From Hymenopus coronatus (lineage: Eukaryota > Arthropoda > Insecta > Mantodea > Hymenopodidae), in the NCBI GenBank assembly GCA_030762935.1, contig CM060892.1:89144327-89208326 (forward strand): a stretch of DNA of 64,000 bases. Reading direction: 5' to 3'. This document shows positions 1 to 12,309 of this stretch, piece after piece (the first letter of the stretch is position 1; every line of letters begins with the position of its first letter). Under the pieces are notes generated by a model that was not told where the DNA came from, made no database searches, and saw only the letters and a list, made by a program, of their open reading frames with translations. The position numbers and the translations under genes were made by a program.

Positions 1-200
1 AGTTTTTAAAAGATATGACTAACATTTTAGCATAGTGTAATCCGTTATTTTCCTTCTGTTTAGAAGAAAGCAGGTAATAATACAATTTCTACAAATGTTT
101 ATCTCTATTAGTATGATGTAAATAAAAAAAAATATTTTTTGTAAGAATAGTTTGTTTGCAGAAGAGGCGAAAAACCTCAGATCAGATTTTACTAATGATG
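1..200 (+). repeat. R1 repeat, 3' fragment cut by the window start
   Basis: The sequence matches the last fifth of forward R1: the block ending in the poly-pyrimidine stretch TTTTCCTTCTG, then the AGCAGGTAATAATAC block and GTTTATCTCTATTAG. It ends in a degraded CAGATTTT terminus. A short reverse fragment of the R1 5' end follows at about 205-275. No coding potential is seen. Confidence 0.65.
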
Positions 201-314
201 CCTTTTTGGATACATGGGACGCCAAAACTATTTCCAGTGAAATTGGGGTATCAAATTTTTAGGTGGAATGCAACAAAGCCTTTAAAATAAAAATTTTAAT
301 CCTAAATAAATAAA

Positions 315-1178
315 AGATCTGGTGTGTTACACTCACAGGATTTTCTCTAACTGTTCTACCAACAAGCTTCTTACAAAAGATTCTTCTTCTTTCTACACCA
401 TGCAAATGGAGTTAAGTATTAGCAGAATGTACTTATTACTTATTTCTTTTTAAGTAGAAGGGAACTAAAGAAATACACTATGCTAAAGCTATCGTTATTT
501 GATTGTCATTGAAATTTGGTTCTTTGCTTGCCAGGAGTAGAACAGAAGAAAAACGGACACTTCCTGAGAAAAGTATAAGTATTTTAAAATAGAAACTAAT
601 AAAGTATACCTTGGAAACAGTCAACTCTACAACAAAAATGCATATCATATAAATTGTATTTTTAACGAGTTCAACATTTTTTTTGTGTAATAAGTTTTTA
701 GCTCGCTCTTACAGTTTAACTATTATGTAAAATTCTGCAAAAATCAACCAGAATTAACTGCTGTTCAGAGGCTATTCCCAGAAAATTCAAGATAAATATT
801 TCACTTGTCATCTAAATATCTTAAATATAAGAGATTTTAATCAAAATCGTTACACCATTTTTTGAGAAAATAAAAATGTTCGAATTTTCAGAATTTTTCC
901 ATTTAAGGGTACTTGGGGTTGAGGGGGGATATGTTGGAAAATATTCCCAACTTTGGAAGATGTTAAACTTAAATATCAAGTTGGATATTTAACAGACTTT
1001 TTGATTTTAGCTATGCTGCCCACAGGCACACAAACACACATCTAGACACACACGGTTTTGTTTCTAAAAATGCTTTTTTTTTTATTCAGGAGTTCCCAAA
1101 ACATGTATACCCGGTGAAATCTCGGTATCGAATATTTGGGTGCAATACAACACCTTGTCTTATACGTACAATGTAAAA
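315..1178 (-). repeat. R1 repeat, near full length
   Basis: Reverse-strand copy of about 865 bp. It begins with the 3' terminal block (TCTGGTGTGTTACACTCAC, then TTTTCTCTAAC). It passes through the conserved CAGAGGCTATTCCCAG block at about 768, a short degraded CA tract at about 1025-1060, and ends with the 5' block GTGAAATCTCGGTATCGAA near 1110. Confidence 0.85.
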
Positions 1179-1375
1179 CTTTAAAGTTAAAGGTAAAAAT
1201 CCCCTTCATACCAAATATATCAATTTATCATACCGATGTCTAGGCAATGTACTTCGTACTCAAACATAAAAAAGCAATAAAAATTAACTGCAAACAATCA
1301 AAACTTCTATGTACTACGAGTATATGCGCGCTGAAGAAATTGGTGCAAAGAAAGACGGAGAAAAAGGAAACTCTA

Positions 1376-1645
1376 CTTTTTTTTTTAACGAAAAATACAG
1401 TTCCGGAGGCTTGTCAGGACTCCGGCGCTGTATTCCTTTTTTATTCTCTCCATTTTTTATTTCCTTAGTAGACCTTATTATTCTTAACGTTTTCCTTTTA
1501 GATATACATACACAAACATAGACACTTTTACAAACACAGAAACACCCATGCCCAAGGCGGGACTCGAACTCAGATCCTGAGCACCACGAAGCGCCAAAGC
1601 GAGACACTTTAGCGAGCGCGGCCACCGGGATCGGCATTTGTGGGC
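1376..1645 (-). repeat. SINE-B copy (tRNA-derived)
   Basis: Read on the minus strand: a tRNA-like head (GGTGGCCGCGCTCGC, then the B-box-like GAGTTCGAGTCCCG), the family body with GGCATGGGTGTTTCTG, the GCCGGAGTCC block, and an A-rich tail that appears as the T run at 1376-1386. Two other copies lie at 40.9 kb and 48.6 kb. SINEs are non-coding and need LINE enzymes to move. Confidence 0.75.
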
Positions 1646-1681
1646 CAGCCAGGAAGTTTTGTAGCTCTCAATATTGCATTT

Positions 1682-2532
1682 TTACTTTCTCTATACGTAC
1701 TATGCACATAGCGTATAGAGAAGGTATTGTAATGCACCCAAAATTCGATACCGAGATTTCACCGGAAATACATGTTTTGAGACTCCCTGAATCCAAAAAA
1801 AGCATTTTTAGAAAAATGTCCGTTTGTGTGTGTCTGTGTGTGTGTGTGACTGTGTGGGTATATGTGTGTGTCTGCAGGCAGCATAGCTCGCAAACGAAAA
1901 GACCATTAAACACCAAACTTAGTATTTAAGTTTAGTATTTTCCAAGAATGCGACACGAAGATTTTGAAGAAAATCCCTCCACGCTCAAATACCTTTTACA
2001 TGGAACATTTTTCGAACAGTTTAATATTTTAAAAATAGCTGTAACAATTTTGATTAAAATCTCTTATATTTAAGATATTTATGTGAATTTTCTGGGAATA
2101 GCCTCTGAAGACATGTTTATTCTGGATGATTTTACTGAATTTTGTATAATTGGTGCACCGTAAGTGATAGACAAAAACTCACTACAAAAAACGTAGATCA
2201 GGATAAAACGCACAATTTATGTCATTGACATTTTTTGAGATATTCCTGTTTTTTGATTTCAGCTATGAAAAACTTATACTTTTCTCATACAGGGATTTGT
2301 TAACTCCTGTCCATACAAACAAAGGAACTTCAGTCACATAGCAACCAGCTTTTGTCTATCACTTTAACCTTGGGTACTCCATTATTTTGCTTCTAATTTC
2401 AAGGAAGCAAGTAGTAAGACTATTTCTGTTCCTTTTTTTCGATAAGCATGAAGTAAGTAGAAGCATAAGCTTTTTAGCAATACTTTTTGCAGAGATGTAG
2501 AGAAAGTCATGTGCATGGAACACATCAAATTT
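1682..2532 (+). repeat. R1 repeat, full length
   Basis: This is one of the clearest R1 copies. It opens with TTTACTTTCTCTATACG and a palindrome (1690-1722), followed by CGATACCGAGATTTCACCGG. A (TG)n tract lies at about 1823-1870, then GGGAATAGCCTCTGAAGAC at about 2094. It closes with GTAGAGAAAGTCATGTGC and ACACATCAAATTTT. T runs flank both ends. Confidence 0.88.
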
Positions 2533-3535
2533 TGTAGATGTTTAGATATAACTACACCTGATTTTTAGAGGTGCAAGATAAGAGTGTAGTTAATGGCAAA
2601 AGTAATTCAGCTACGCAATCTTAAGGAGTCGAAGAGGCGTAATGCTTCAAAGGATAGCCTCCCAAGCACAGACGATGGCAAACTCTGGAAACTAGCTATA
2701 GCTAAGCCGAAGATACGCTATATATAAAGATACCGACCGCTACCTACTACCACGGTGGAGTTTATTTCCCGAAACTTGGTCTGCCTGCAATGTTAATAGT
2801 AGCTCGCAGGAATGAGGTGCAGGGGCGGGGGGGATAGGATTCAGCATAGGCCGGTGTTGCTGGATGTAAATTGGAATGTCTGTTTGGGTGTAGATAAATA
2901 CTGCAGATTTCGCTTAATTATTGGAAACTACCGCCCCCTATCTTTTGCCCCACATCTCCTCTTTTGGTTACACCTCCGCAGAGATTCATTTAAAAACGTC
3001 AGCTGTATTGACCTGTCTTTATTCGAAAAGTCACCCGACTTCTTATGAGCGGCTCCATTCCCCTCCTCCTTCTTCTTGTAATTGGTATCTGTTTTGTAAA
3101 GAATGGCAGGGGGAGACGCGACTGTCTGGGAAGATAGCAGTGTCCCTCGGGAGTCAAACTACGGAAGAAACACCGGTATCTACTCGAAAACTTGGAAGCG
3201 GGGAGGGACCAATGGAAAACGAATTGTCTGAAGGATTTCACTTTACTACAGGCGATTAATCCAAACGCATTTCATCTCAGAGTTTGTTTCGACTTGTATG
3301 GTTTTCATTGATAAACACTAATAAAGTTTGCTAAGACTTCGCTGCTTTTCGTAATGTAGTCTGTAAAGCATGCGTTTGTAATATCAAAACAAGCAGAAAA
3401 GTAAGCCTCGAGTTTTCTGCTTGTCTGGGAAAGGAAATATTTATTCACCTTTAACGTAGTACGTCTGTTCTAGACGACGGTTCTTTTACTTTCTCTGTTC
3501 GTATACTGCGAGGTTTAGAAAATGGATGGGTAGAG
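2533..3535. other. unclassified, somewhat GC-richer stretch
   Basis: This is not recognisably R1 or SINE. It contains a G run (2823-2832) and short open frames at 2812-3259 with no domain I recognise. AATAAAG appears near 3320. It could be an old transposable element or an exon of a non-coding transcript; nothing in it decides the matter. Confidence 0.3.
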
Positions 3536-4350
3536 TCAGGCTGAAAAATTAAATGCAACAACTGGGATTTAATCCTTGACTTTCTCGATCTCCAGCCACT
3601 GAGCAACACATGGCATGGCCTAAAATTCCCCAACTGACTCGCATGTTTCGCGGTATATCACAAGGTGATCTCTAATTATTTTGAGATGACATACCCCAAT
3701 GGCTTTCCCTGGCTTCATAGTTTAGACAAGTATTATTGTCAATTAGTGTTAATTTAATTTTTTGTACACAAGCCGTGAGTAAGACAAGAGTTGGATACAT
3801 AGAGTCAGATTGAAAAATTCAATGCCATACCCGGGGTTGTGTGAAAAAAACAACTACTAAATTAAGGCTAATTGACGTAACAGTTGGCTAATCTATGGGA
3901 ACAGAGATTTCAAGTACTTAATCCATTGTAAGTCAACATTGGGGTATGTCATCTCAAAATAATTTGAGATCACCTTGTGGTTTACCGAGAAAAATGGAAT
4001 TTAATGTCAAGTTGCCATGGTAACTTGTTGGTTAGAGCAACATGTTAGAGACCAGCAGATCCGTGGTTGAAATCCATGGCTTTGGCACTGAATCTGTTCA
4101 GTCCGACTTTACCTATGCAAACTCCTGTGCTAAAAACGGCTATTGTAAAAAAGACATTAAATTAAGAGCATTAAATTCCTCATCTTACTAGCATGCTTCC
4201 CGGTAAATTCCAAGGGGATTTTAGATTACTTAATGATGATTACCGATGGTGAATTACAATGTCATATGTACTTTAAGTCGCGGGCTTCATAGTCTAAACA
4301 AATATTAGGTCAATTAGTGTTAATTTGTGTTTTCACAGCCATGTGTAAGG
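3536..4350. repeat. rearranged tRNA-like repeat (family RX) with an inverted pair
   Basis: Blocks recur here in both orientations. The arm at about 3658-3701 (CAAGGTGATCTC...ACCCCAATGG) is repeated inverted at about 3939-3982, and a diverged direct copy lies at about 4188-4250. A tRNA-like segment (GGTTAGAGCAACATG, then GTGGTTGAAATCC) is at about 4030-4075. The motif TAGAGTCAGGCTGAAAAATT at about 3530 recurs at 3798 and again in the copy at 49.1 kb. It is most likely nested or inverted SINE copies. Confidence 0.55.
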
Positions 4351-4697
4351 CGATGTATCCGTGTGTTGGAAACCAAGTTGTATTAAAGAGACAATTTTAT
4401 TCTCAAACGTGCACGACAATACGTTTTGTGTCCAGGTTGAAGAGATTTAAAATCAAAATTTAATATCTCTAAATTAATTTATATACAAGAGAACATTTGA
4501 AAGTTTTGTTTTGAGTGGTTGGCAAGGTTTCGTGTATCGTTTGTTGTTGTTACGCTGAGTTAAAAATGGCGAATGTGTAAGAGTAAATTCAGTTTTTTTA
4601 ATGTTTGTTTAAAGAAACTTTTTATTCATTGAAAAAAATTTAGAATTTTGTGTAATTATTTAGGTGCAAAGTGTGACTCTATCAAGTCTTTTTCATC

Positions 4698-4912
4698 ACT
4701 GGATCTGGGAGTAGCATGTCGGCCTCTGCTTCCCAAGATCGTGGGCTCAAACCCTGAGCGGGGCTATAGATTTTTTGGGCATAAAATCTTTTTACGTCAC
4801 GTAAAAGGCACCTCAAGCGCGATAAAGAGGTCTCTGAGCAAAATTAAGTGGCCATGCACGCCCAATATAGAATTGAGCTAAGAACCACAGCGATTAAACA
4901 ATCTATAAATAC
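4698..4912 (+). repeat. SINE-E (tRNA-derived), single copy
   Basis: A tRNA-like head with A-box-like GGAGTAGCATGTCGG and B-box-like GTGGGCTCAAACCC is followed by a body containing a small inverted repeat (TTTTTACGTCACGTAAAA). No other copy was noticed in the window, so the family assignment rests on the head alone. Confidence 0.5.
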
Positions 4913-6029
4913 TTATACAACTTTTTTCTGTTATGTCTTTTCCAACATCTTTTTTATGTTATTACCCACAACTTTAAGATGAACATTTGCGATTGAAGTC
5001 TCCTTCATTCGGAAGGAATTTTGGCTAACTTGATATAATTAGTAAACCCTAAAAGATAGAGAAACTAACATATTGAACTAAATATGTATATCTCGCCATT
5101 TTCGATATGCCCGTTACTGTTGATTTGAGTTTTTTCAATTTTTTAATAGTATCTACAGTTTTTTCATGCAATGCCATGGAAAGACTATGACATTTTTAAG
5201 TCATTATATAGCCATCATTTAAATCAGATTTAGCAGATTTAATAAGGAAAAAAATAAGGTATAAAGAGAAATTAAATTAAATTCTAAATTCTAGCCAATG
5301 CACACACAGATGAATTTGTGTAAGAAGAAAACGCGCTAAGCAGATATAAATTCCTAAATGAGAGGAATATTATAGAACGTAGTAATTTCTAAAAGAATGT
5401 AATCAAATGTAATTTTATTTCAGCGAAGAAAATATGTAAATTTTAAACTATGAAAATATAAATAAGAGTATTATTTTTGAGCCACGAAAGGCATCACAAA
5501 AGTAGTGAAGGAAGCAACTGAATTTTTAGCGTCGCTTCAAGCGATACAGAAGCTAGCCCGTGTGATGTACGCGTAATTTAGAAGTATTGTACAAGCTTAT
5601 TGTATTTTTAGCCATCGGCTTTCATTTCACCGAGGATTGATCAATAAAAAGTATATTGTTCGAAGAGTACGGATCCTGTTTTCTTATTTTTGAAAATTTG
5701 CATTCCTTCGCAACAAGTGGCCTGAGATAACTGCAACAACGAGAATCTCATTACTCACGCCTCAGCTAGACAGAGGCAAATAAAACGATATCGGGACAGA
5801 AGAGAAAAAATGATTAAAGGAGTAATGGTATTTGTGTGTTTACAGCGAAGGTAGTGTGAAGCATCACATGCTATGACAGCCTACGATACGAAAATAATAT
5901 TTCACACTGTAACTCCATGGCACGACAGCTCACGGGGAACCTTGGCCTACCGCCCGGCCGCTGCGTCCCCCATCTCGGTCCACTACAGACGTCATGGATG
6001 GGGTGCAGTATTGGAGGGTACTTTATAGA
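4913..6029. other. AT-rich intergenic DNA, nothing recognised
   Basis: There are no open frames of note, no SINE head and no R1 block. A short GC-richer patch sits at about 5930-6000 without recognisable content. Confidence 0.4.
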
Positions 6030-6966
6030 AATGTGTAATGAAACTACCTTCGCAAAGGTTTATCTCTAAATCAAGTAAATACAAAAAAAAGATTTTATAA
6101 GAATAGCTTGTCGAAACTATATAAACATTATATGGTTACAGAAAGTCATATGGACGTAGCACATTTTTAATTTCTCTACCGCGTACGTTGCTTAGTTAAG
6201 AGATGGTATTGAATTTCAGTCAAAAACTCAATGTCGACATTTCATCAAATATACGTTTTGAAGTCCCTGATCAATCACCTGTGTGTGTGTGTGTTGTGTG
6301 TGTGTGTGTGTAGGACATGCTCAAAAATGAAAATAATAAAACATTAAATACCAAAATTAATATTTAAGTTCAGAATCTTCCAGGATTGCAACACAAAGAT
6401 TTTCAAGAAAATTCGCCACCCCAAACTAAAATTTATATGAAAAACTTTGAAAATTTTTCAATTACTCAAAATGGTTCTGTAGCTTTTTATTAAAATACAA
6501 CATGCTTAAGATATTTTTATGGAAAATGAAATGCATTACTTGACTTATCTGGGGATAGCCTCTGAAGTCCTCTTCATTTGGACTGACATTTGCTTAACTG
6601 ATAAACTGTAAGAGATAGACAATAACTTACCTAAAAATGTAGATAACGTTAAAACATACATTTTATGTCATACACATTTTTTGTGAAGTTAACCATTGAC
6701 AATTTTTTCAACTTTGAAATTCTTATATTCCCCTAAGATGGGCCGTTGTTATTCGTTTCTTTTTCCTGTTGATCAAAGAAAGAGAACAGAAATTCAAAAA
6801 TATTTAAAATATTTGACTATCACTTAGTTTATTGAAGTACCTTATTTTTTGTATCTATAAGAAAATGTAGTAAAAGCATTTATACAAATCTTTATCTGAA
6901 TTAACTTGAAGTAGCTAGAAGAATACGTTTTTTAAAGATAGTTGGAAAAGGAACTGGTAAAGAAAG
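6030..6966 (+). repeat. R1 3' fragment followed by a diverged R1 copy
   Basis: At 6030-6164 there is a 3' terminal R1 block (GTTTATCTCTAAATC to AAAGTCATATGGACGTAGCA). It is followed directly by a second copy starting TTTTTAATTTCTCTACC at 6165. That copy has a (GT)n tract at about 6282-6312 and the GGGGATAGCCTCTGAAG block at 6551. The order is the head-to-tail arrangement also seen at 22-24 kb. Confidence 0.7.
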
Positions 6967-7610
6967 CTACAGGTAGGTAGGCAGGCAGGTATATAGCGTG
7001 AAAGATATAAATAGATAATTAATTTCAGCTTCTCAAGCTACAAATATCACACACATTTTATATATATTAGTTATTTTCCTGGAATTACTGAAGTTGATAT
7101 CATATATAGTTAACACCTCTATTATTTATGTACAATATACATTTCCCTCTATTTGTCATATACATACCCTATCAACATATTTATTTGCTTTTTCTATAAA
7201 TTACAACTACGTCAGTTCTATTATTGATATCCTCTCTTTATTTGGCAATTTTTCAACCTCATTTCTCTCTTACTTTCCCTGTGTAATTACCTAGTTGTTC
7301 CATAAATTATTTCCTAGTGTTTTCAAACAAAGTTAAGCTCAATATCTCTGCCTGGTAACTTTTCCCAGTTTTTATTCCATATTATCGCACTCAATTATGC
7401 ACCGTAAATTCTTATTAACTTTGCCACATAGTGGGCATAGATCTTATTGAGTTCTAAGCCTTTCAATAACATTATTCCTGTTCTTGCCGATGTCAGACCC
7501 TCTCTTTCCATTTCTTCAAAAACATCAATGTATTTTTCTCTTTCCTATTCTTTCTTAACACTCTATATAATATTATGTATTCTTACCCCTTAAGCTACCT
7601 ATTGTGAGAA
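6967..7610. other. AT-rich stretch, nothing recognised
   Basis: This is AT-rich sequence with pyrimidine-rich patches. No domain, tRNA head or repeat block was recognised. A short R1 3' terminal trace (ATGAATGTAGCACATCTG) sits at its right end. Confidence 0.4.
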
Positions 7611-7741
7611 AATAATATGAATGTAGCACATCTGAATTTTTTAAAATCTGATTATTACTTTCACCTACAGCGTTCACAAATCCTTCTTATAGCTTCAATA
7701 AAATATAACCAGTTATATCTGAAACGTCACCTCCACAAGAA

Positions 7742-8060
7742 AAATGTAAAGGACAAAAATTGTCTATTTTTTTGCACAGCAAGTTTTTTAAGTATCTCAG
7801 CAAAATCATCCAGAATAAAGACGTCTTCAGAGGCTATTCCCAGAAAGTGTAAGTTACACATTTAATTTCTGATGATATATCTATAATATATGGCATTTTA
7901 ATCAAAATCATTGGAGCCATTTTTGAGAAAATCAGCATGTTCGAAAATGTTTCCATGTAAAAGGTAGTTGAAAGTCTTCGTTTCACCCTTGGATGATACT
8001 TAACCTAAATTCCAAGTTGGTATTTAATGGTCTTTTCGTTTTTGACCTATGCTGTCTGCA

Positions 8061-8114
<54 letters not shown>

Positions 8115-8274
8115 TATATATATATATATATACATATATATAGACTTTTTCTAAAAATGCTCTTTTCGGACTCAGGGACTCCAAAATATATAACTCCGTT
8201 GAAACTTTGACATGGATTTTTTTGGGTGGAACACAATACCTTCTATATCCACTATGTGCATTGAGAAAGTAAAC
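7742..8274 (-). repeat. R1 repeat, 5' two-thirds
   Basis: Reverse copy starting in the body and containing GTCTTCAGAGGCTATTCCCAG at 7823. The internal microsatellite is expanded here as (CA)n at 8061-8110, followed by (TA)n to about 8142. It ends with the 5' block near 8230-8274. Confidence 0.78.
8061..8142. repeat. (CA)n-(TA)n compound microsatellite
   Basis: A perfect CA run of about 50 bp passes into TA repeats. It lies exactly where R1 carries its internal TG/CA tract, so it is an expansion of that tract and not an independent locus. Confidence 0.9.
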
Positions 8275-9802
8275 ATGTTTTTTTTTTTTTCTTTTGATTG
8301 AAGGGACCTAAAAACATAATTTCATTGAATAATCGACATCGACGTTTTATGTGAAATACAATGACTTATCTAGCTGCCCTTTACATTGTATGTAAAAATG
8401 TAAGATTTACAAATTTTTGTTGCAATTTGTGGTCAAATTTCATAGATGCATCGCCTTCAGTTGAGAGTTTTGGGAACATAAAAACAGAGTGGTAGAGTTT
8501 TTTTTCCGCAAGAAGGCCAGCATAGAGAATGTGCAGTGTGAGATGAGGAAGTTGCCTATGCTGGATAAGTATGCATCATCTTGCTCTCATCTCTCACATG
8601 AGCCCCAAGTTTTCCCTGTTTGAACCTGCTCAAAGTTTCGCTTTGCCTCGGACGTCTTCGTTGTCGAGACGTAATTTGCTTATTGCCAAGTTGTCTTCAG
8701 CGCCACTGGCCACCTTATCGCGAATACCACGTCCGATCCGGGGGAAAGGAACACCCGGGGGCGGTGTGGCGGTGGCGAAACTCCGTTTTCAGCACGAACG
8801 TCACGTCTTGGACGAAACTTGGAGATGCACAAAACAGAGGGGTCGGGGGGAAGCACACCTTAGGTATATTAAGATTTCTGTCAGGTGGTAGGAAACTTCT
8901 GCAAGGACGACTTTGTGCGAAACAAAATTTTAACTCTACGTTCTAACCCCTTGGCCTCGAGGATATAGCGAACTCGACCATAAACCGCTACCTGCTGCAT
9001 GTAGACTCAGTTCTATACCAGCGTCGCACTGGACTATCTTATGCTCGTTGTTGAATCTCCTTCATATTACTCCATCCACCTCCTACTCTAACCAGGTCTT
9101 CAGCATTCGCAAAACTACATATATTGTCCTTAGTTTGTGCCACTATATTATTAACCTATTATTAACCTTCAAACAGCTGAATCAATAAGTGTATTTATTG
9201 ACATAATAGTATCATACATTGAGCTAAAACAATCTCGCAGATCCACAGACCATATGCTTTTGTAATACACAAAAAAAATAAGTAATATTAAAACAACAAC
9301 AAAAAAGAAAAGAGTAAACACGAAAATAAAAAGAAAAATATATTAAAATGCAGCAATTTAAATTTACAACACAGAGTACCCCTTATTCAGATGCATTAAT
9401 GTACCCTATTGTAGTAGACAAACACACTTAAGAGAAATATATACATATAAAATATATACAATATATAAAACCATACACAATGGCAAATGACATAAAATAT
9501 ATGTGTGTAAAACATTTTAATCACATTTGTTTGGCTATTTTTATAGCCCCCCTCTACCATACTGTCAGCCTTCTCAGATCTCAGCTGTCTTACCATAAGT
9601 ATAAATTTACCGAGCCCGTCCACGTCTTCCGTGCCTGCCAGTAGCGTCCAACATGCTTCTAGTTCTACATTCACGGTAGTAAAGAATCGCGGTAAATATC
9701 TTTCCCTCCATTCCTTCGTATTCCTATATCATGCCAAGATATGGGTCCACGACTCTTCCACCTCACAAATGGGGCAGATTCTCATTCCATTCTCGTCAGC
9801 AA
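8275..9802. other. unclassified, with a GC-richer patch at 8560-8950
   Basis: Short overlapping open frames at 8571-8946 have no recognisable domain and no homolog elsewhere in the window. The rest is AT-rich. No R1 or SINE block was recognised between the two flanking R1 copies. Confidence 0.3.
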
Positions 9803-10231
9803 TTTTTACTTTCTCTATACGCACTATGTAAATAGTGTATAGAGAATGTATTGCACTCAAGATATACGTTTTATTTGCTATCTAAATATCTCTACTATAA
9901 CCATTTTAATCAAAATCACTAGTCATTTTTGAGAAAATCAAACGATTCGACAATTTTTCCACGTAAAGAGTAATTGGGGGTAGAGGCGTCGCATCCTTGG
10001 TAGATATTGAACTTAAATACCAAGTTTGGTATTTAACAGATTTTTCTTTTTTGAGCTACGTTTTCCACAGACACACACACATATATAGACCTTTTTCTAT
10101 AAATGATTTCTTTTTTGGATTCAGGAAGTCCCAAAACATTTATTTCCGGTGAAATTTCGGTATCAAATTTTACTGTAATACGATACCTTCTATATACACT
10201 ATATACGCAGTATGTGTACAGGAGTAAAAAT
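9803..10231. repeat. R1 fold-back: forward 5' end joined to a reverse 5' half
   Basis: A forward R1 5' terminus (TTTTTACTTTCTCTATACG with its palindrome, 9803-9852) passes directly into reverse R1 sequence. The join is at CAAGATATACGTTTTATTTG, and the reverse part runs to the reverse 5' end at about 10231. Both outer ends are therefore R1 5' termini. A (CA) tract at 10073-10082 is short. Confidence 0.7.
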
Positions 10232-12309
10232 ATACCATCATGAAACTAGTTTATAGTAAAACAAAATTGCAGAGAGAAAACCAAAACCCTTTTGACTAAC
10301 GGAACACACTGAATGTTTAGCCGTGCCTCTAGTGTTTTCCATTTGTGCATAAAATAAATGTACATATAAAATAATTTATACAATTAGGTAATTGTCATCA
10401 GGAATAGAGAATCAAGATAAAGGCACAATTTGAGAGAGATAGTCTGGGGGATTTGGCAACATTGTATAGTGCTGGAGATAAAATGGCATCGCTGCAAAAT
10501 GGCACGTTCAAGCAACCCATAACTGTACTCTGTTTAATTTACCATTAATTTATACGCTCTTACTTCTTACAATGTATTTTGTGACCATTAATACAGTTTT
10601 GTACTGTTAAATACTATCGTATGGTATATAATATATGAAATCTATCTGCTTTCGATATTTTTAAATCCTATACTCACAGCATTGCATCTGTGTTGCATTA
10701 CATCTTAATTAGCTATAAAGGAATGCAATCATGCTGACTTCACTCAATATTTACAACAACAACAATATATATATATATATTCGTTTTTGTGCTAGTAACA
10801 TTTTAATGTTCTTCTCATTTAGCGAGACCTTCAAACATGAAGGAGATATAAACGCTTCCTAACATCCATTGTAAGCTAATATAAACATTAACAATTGTTT
10901 AACGTGCTTATCGATTGGAAAATTATAAACAGATGTCTTTGATATAGTGAAATAGGCGTATTTCCCTGTTTTATTTGCATAATTTGCAATTTATGTTTTA
11001 TAAATCATTCAGTTGTAAAATTTCAATCGTATTGCAGCGTTTGTAAGATGGTGGCAAATACTACAACGCGATGCCAAATAAAACTAGCCATGTAATTTGC
11101 TACTATATGGGAGGAGTTTTTATCACAAATAGGTTTCAATCAGTTTAATCGCTCAAGTTTGTATTTCGCACAGATCAGGTATATAAAGATTAAAAAAAAA
11201 AAAAAAAAACAAGATTTCATCCATGTTCTGACTTCTCTAGTATTCGGCAGTGACACGCTTTAACCACTTCAGCTATTGTAATCACAGTAGGTGTCGTTTT
11301 TTATTAAACTATCGTGTAAGAAAAACACCCGACATTAGAAGCCTTTTACTTCTGGCCCACTACTTAAACGAAACACAACAACAATACATTTTGTGCAGCT
11401 ATATTGAAGTTGAATATTGCAATATTTTCCCGTTACTTTACAAAGATTGCTAAAAGATTGATTTCCAAACCTGCGAGGTGAGTGGATGACTGCAATGCCT
11501 TCTTGAACAGGAAGGGAAGGGAAGCGCGTGATGTACTTCATTCCCATATCATCTATACAGGAACGCCTGAGATTTAAATGACCCATCGCACATTAAACAG
11601 AAGGTGGGCATTTACTTTTGTCAAATATGTAGGTATATTGCACATACATGCTAGAGAAAGTAATAAATTGCCACTTGTAGAAGGTATAAGCAGATACTTT
11701 AAAATTCAAACTAACAACAAACGCTACCAACCATACACCACAAACAATCTGCGTGATTTAACGAGATCCACAGTTTTGTGGAACAAGATATTGTCCATCC
11801 TTTACTGATAACCAATGATACGATAGTTATTCCGAATGTAGAGGACTTCAAGGTTGTTTCCAGAAATTCCGACATTTGCACTTCGTTTGGCAAACATCTT
11901 AAACATATTATATTTTAATAGAATCAATATAATAATTTTCCAGATAATAGGTGATACCGAAAAATGTTCCATATGTAGACTATTTTGGGTTATTTTACTG
12001 AAAATCTTCCTGAAGCAACCTTGCAAGTTATGAGTTAAATATTAAGTTTATGGTGTTTTGTATATGTTCTTCACTTATGAAAGGAAGCCTTAAATTAACA
12101 ATAATTACACAGGTCTTGGAAAGAACTGCTGAATCGAACTACCAGAATCCCTTAATGGACGGCATATCTATATTACTGCCATCTAACAAGATGTAATGGT
12201 TATATGATTTATCCCAAAAAAAATTGTAAACAAAAACAAAGCTAAATTCCCAGTTTATAACAAAAATCAAGTAATAAATAACATTTAATTAAAAAAAACG
12301 ATATTTTAC
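10232..12309. other. AT-rich intergenic DNA, nothing recognised
   Basis: This stretch contains only short open frames, an A run at 11193-11209 and a small TA tract at 10766-10782. I see no gene, SINE or R1 block. Confidence 0.4.

Noticed and set aside
1314..1637. 107-codon minus-strand open frame
   Set aside because: It reads through SINE-B and its tail; the same region in the other SINE-B copies is not open.
7094..7294. 66-codon hydrophobic open frame
   Set aside because: It is a typical chance product of AT-rich, pyrimidine-rich DNA, with no signal or homolog.
8571..8946. Two overlapping ~107-codon frames
   Set aside because: There is no domain and two frames are equally open. It is left as unclassified GC-richer sequence.
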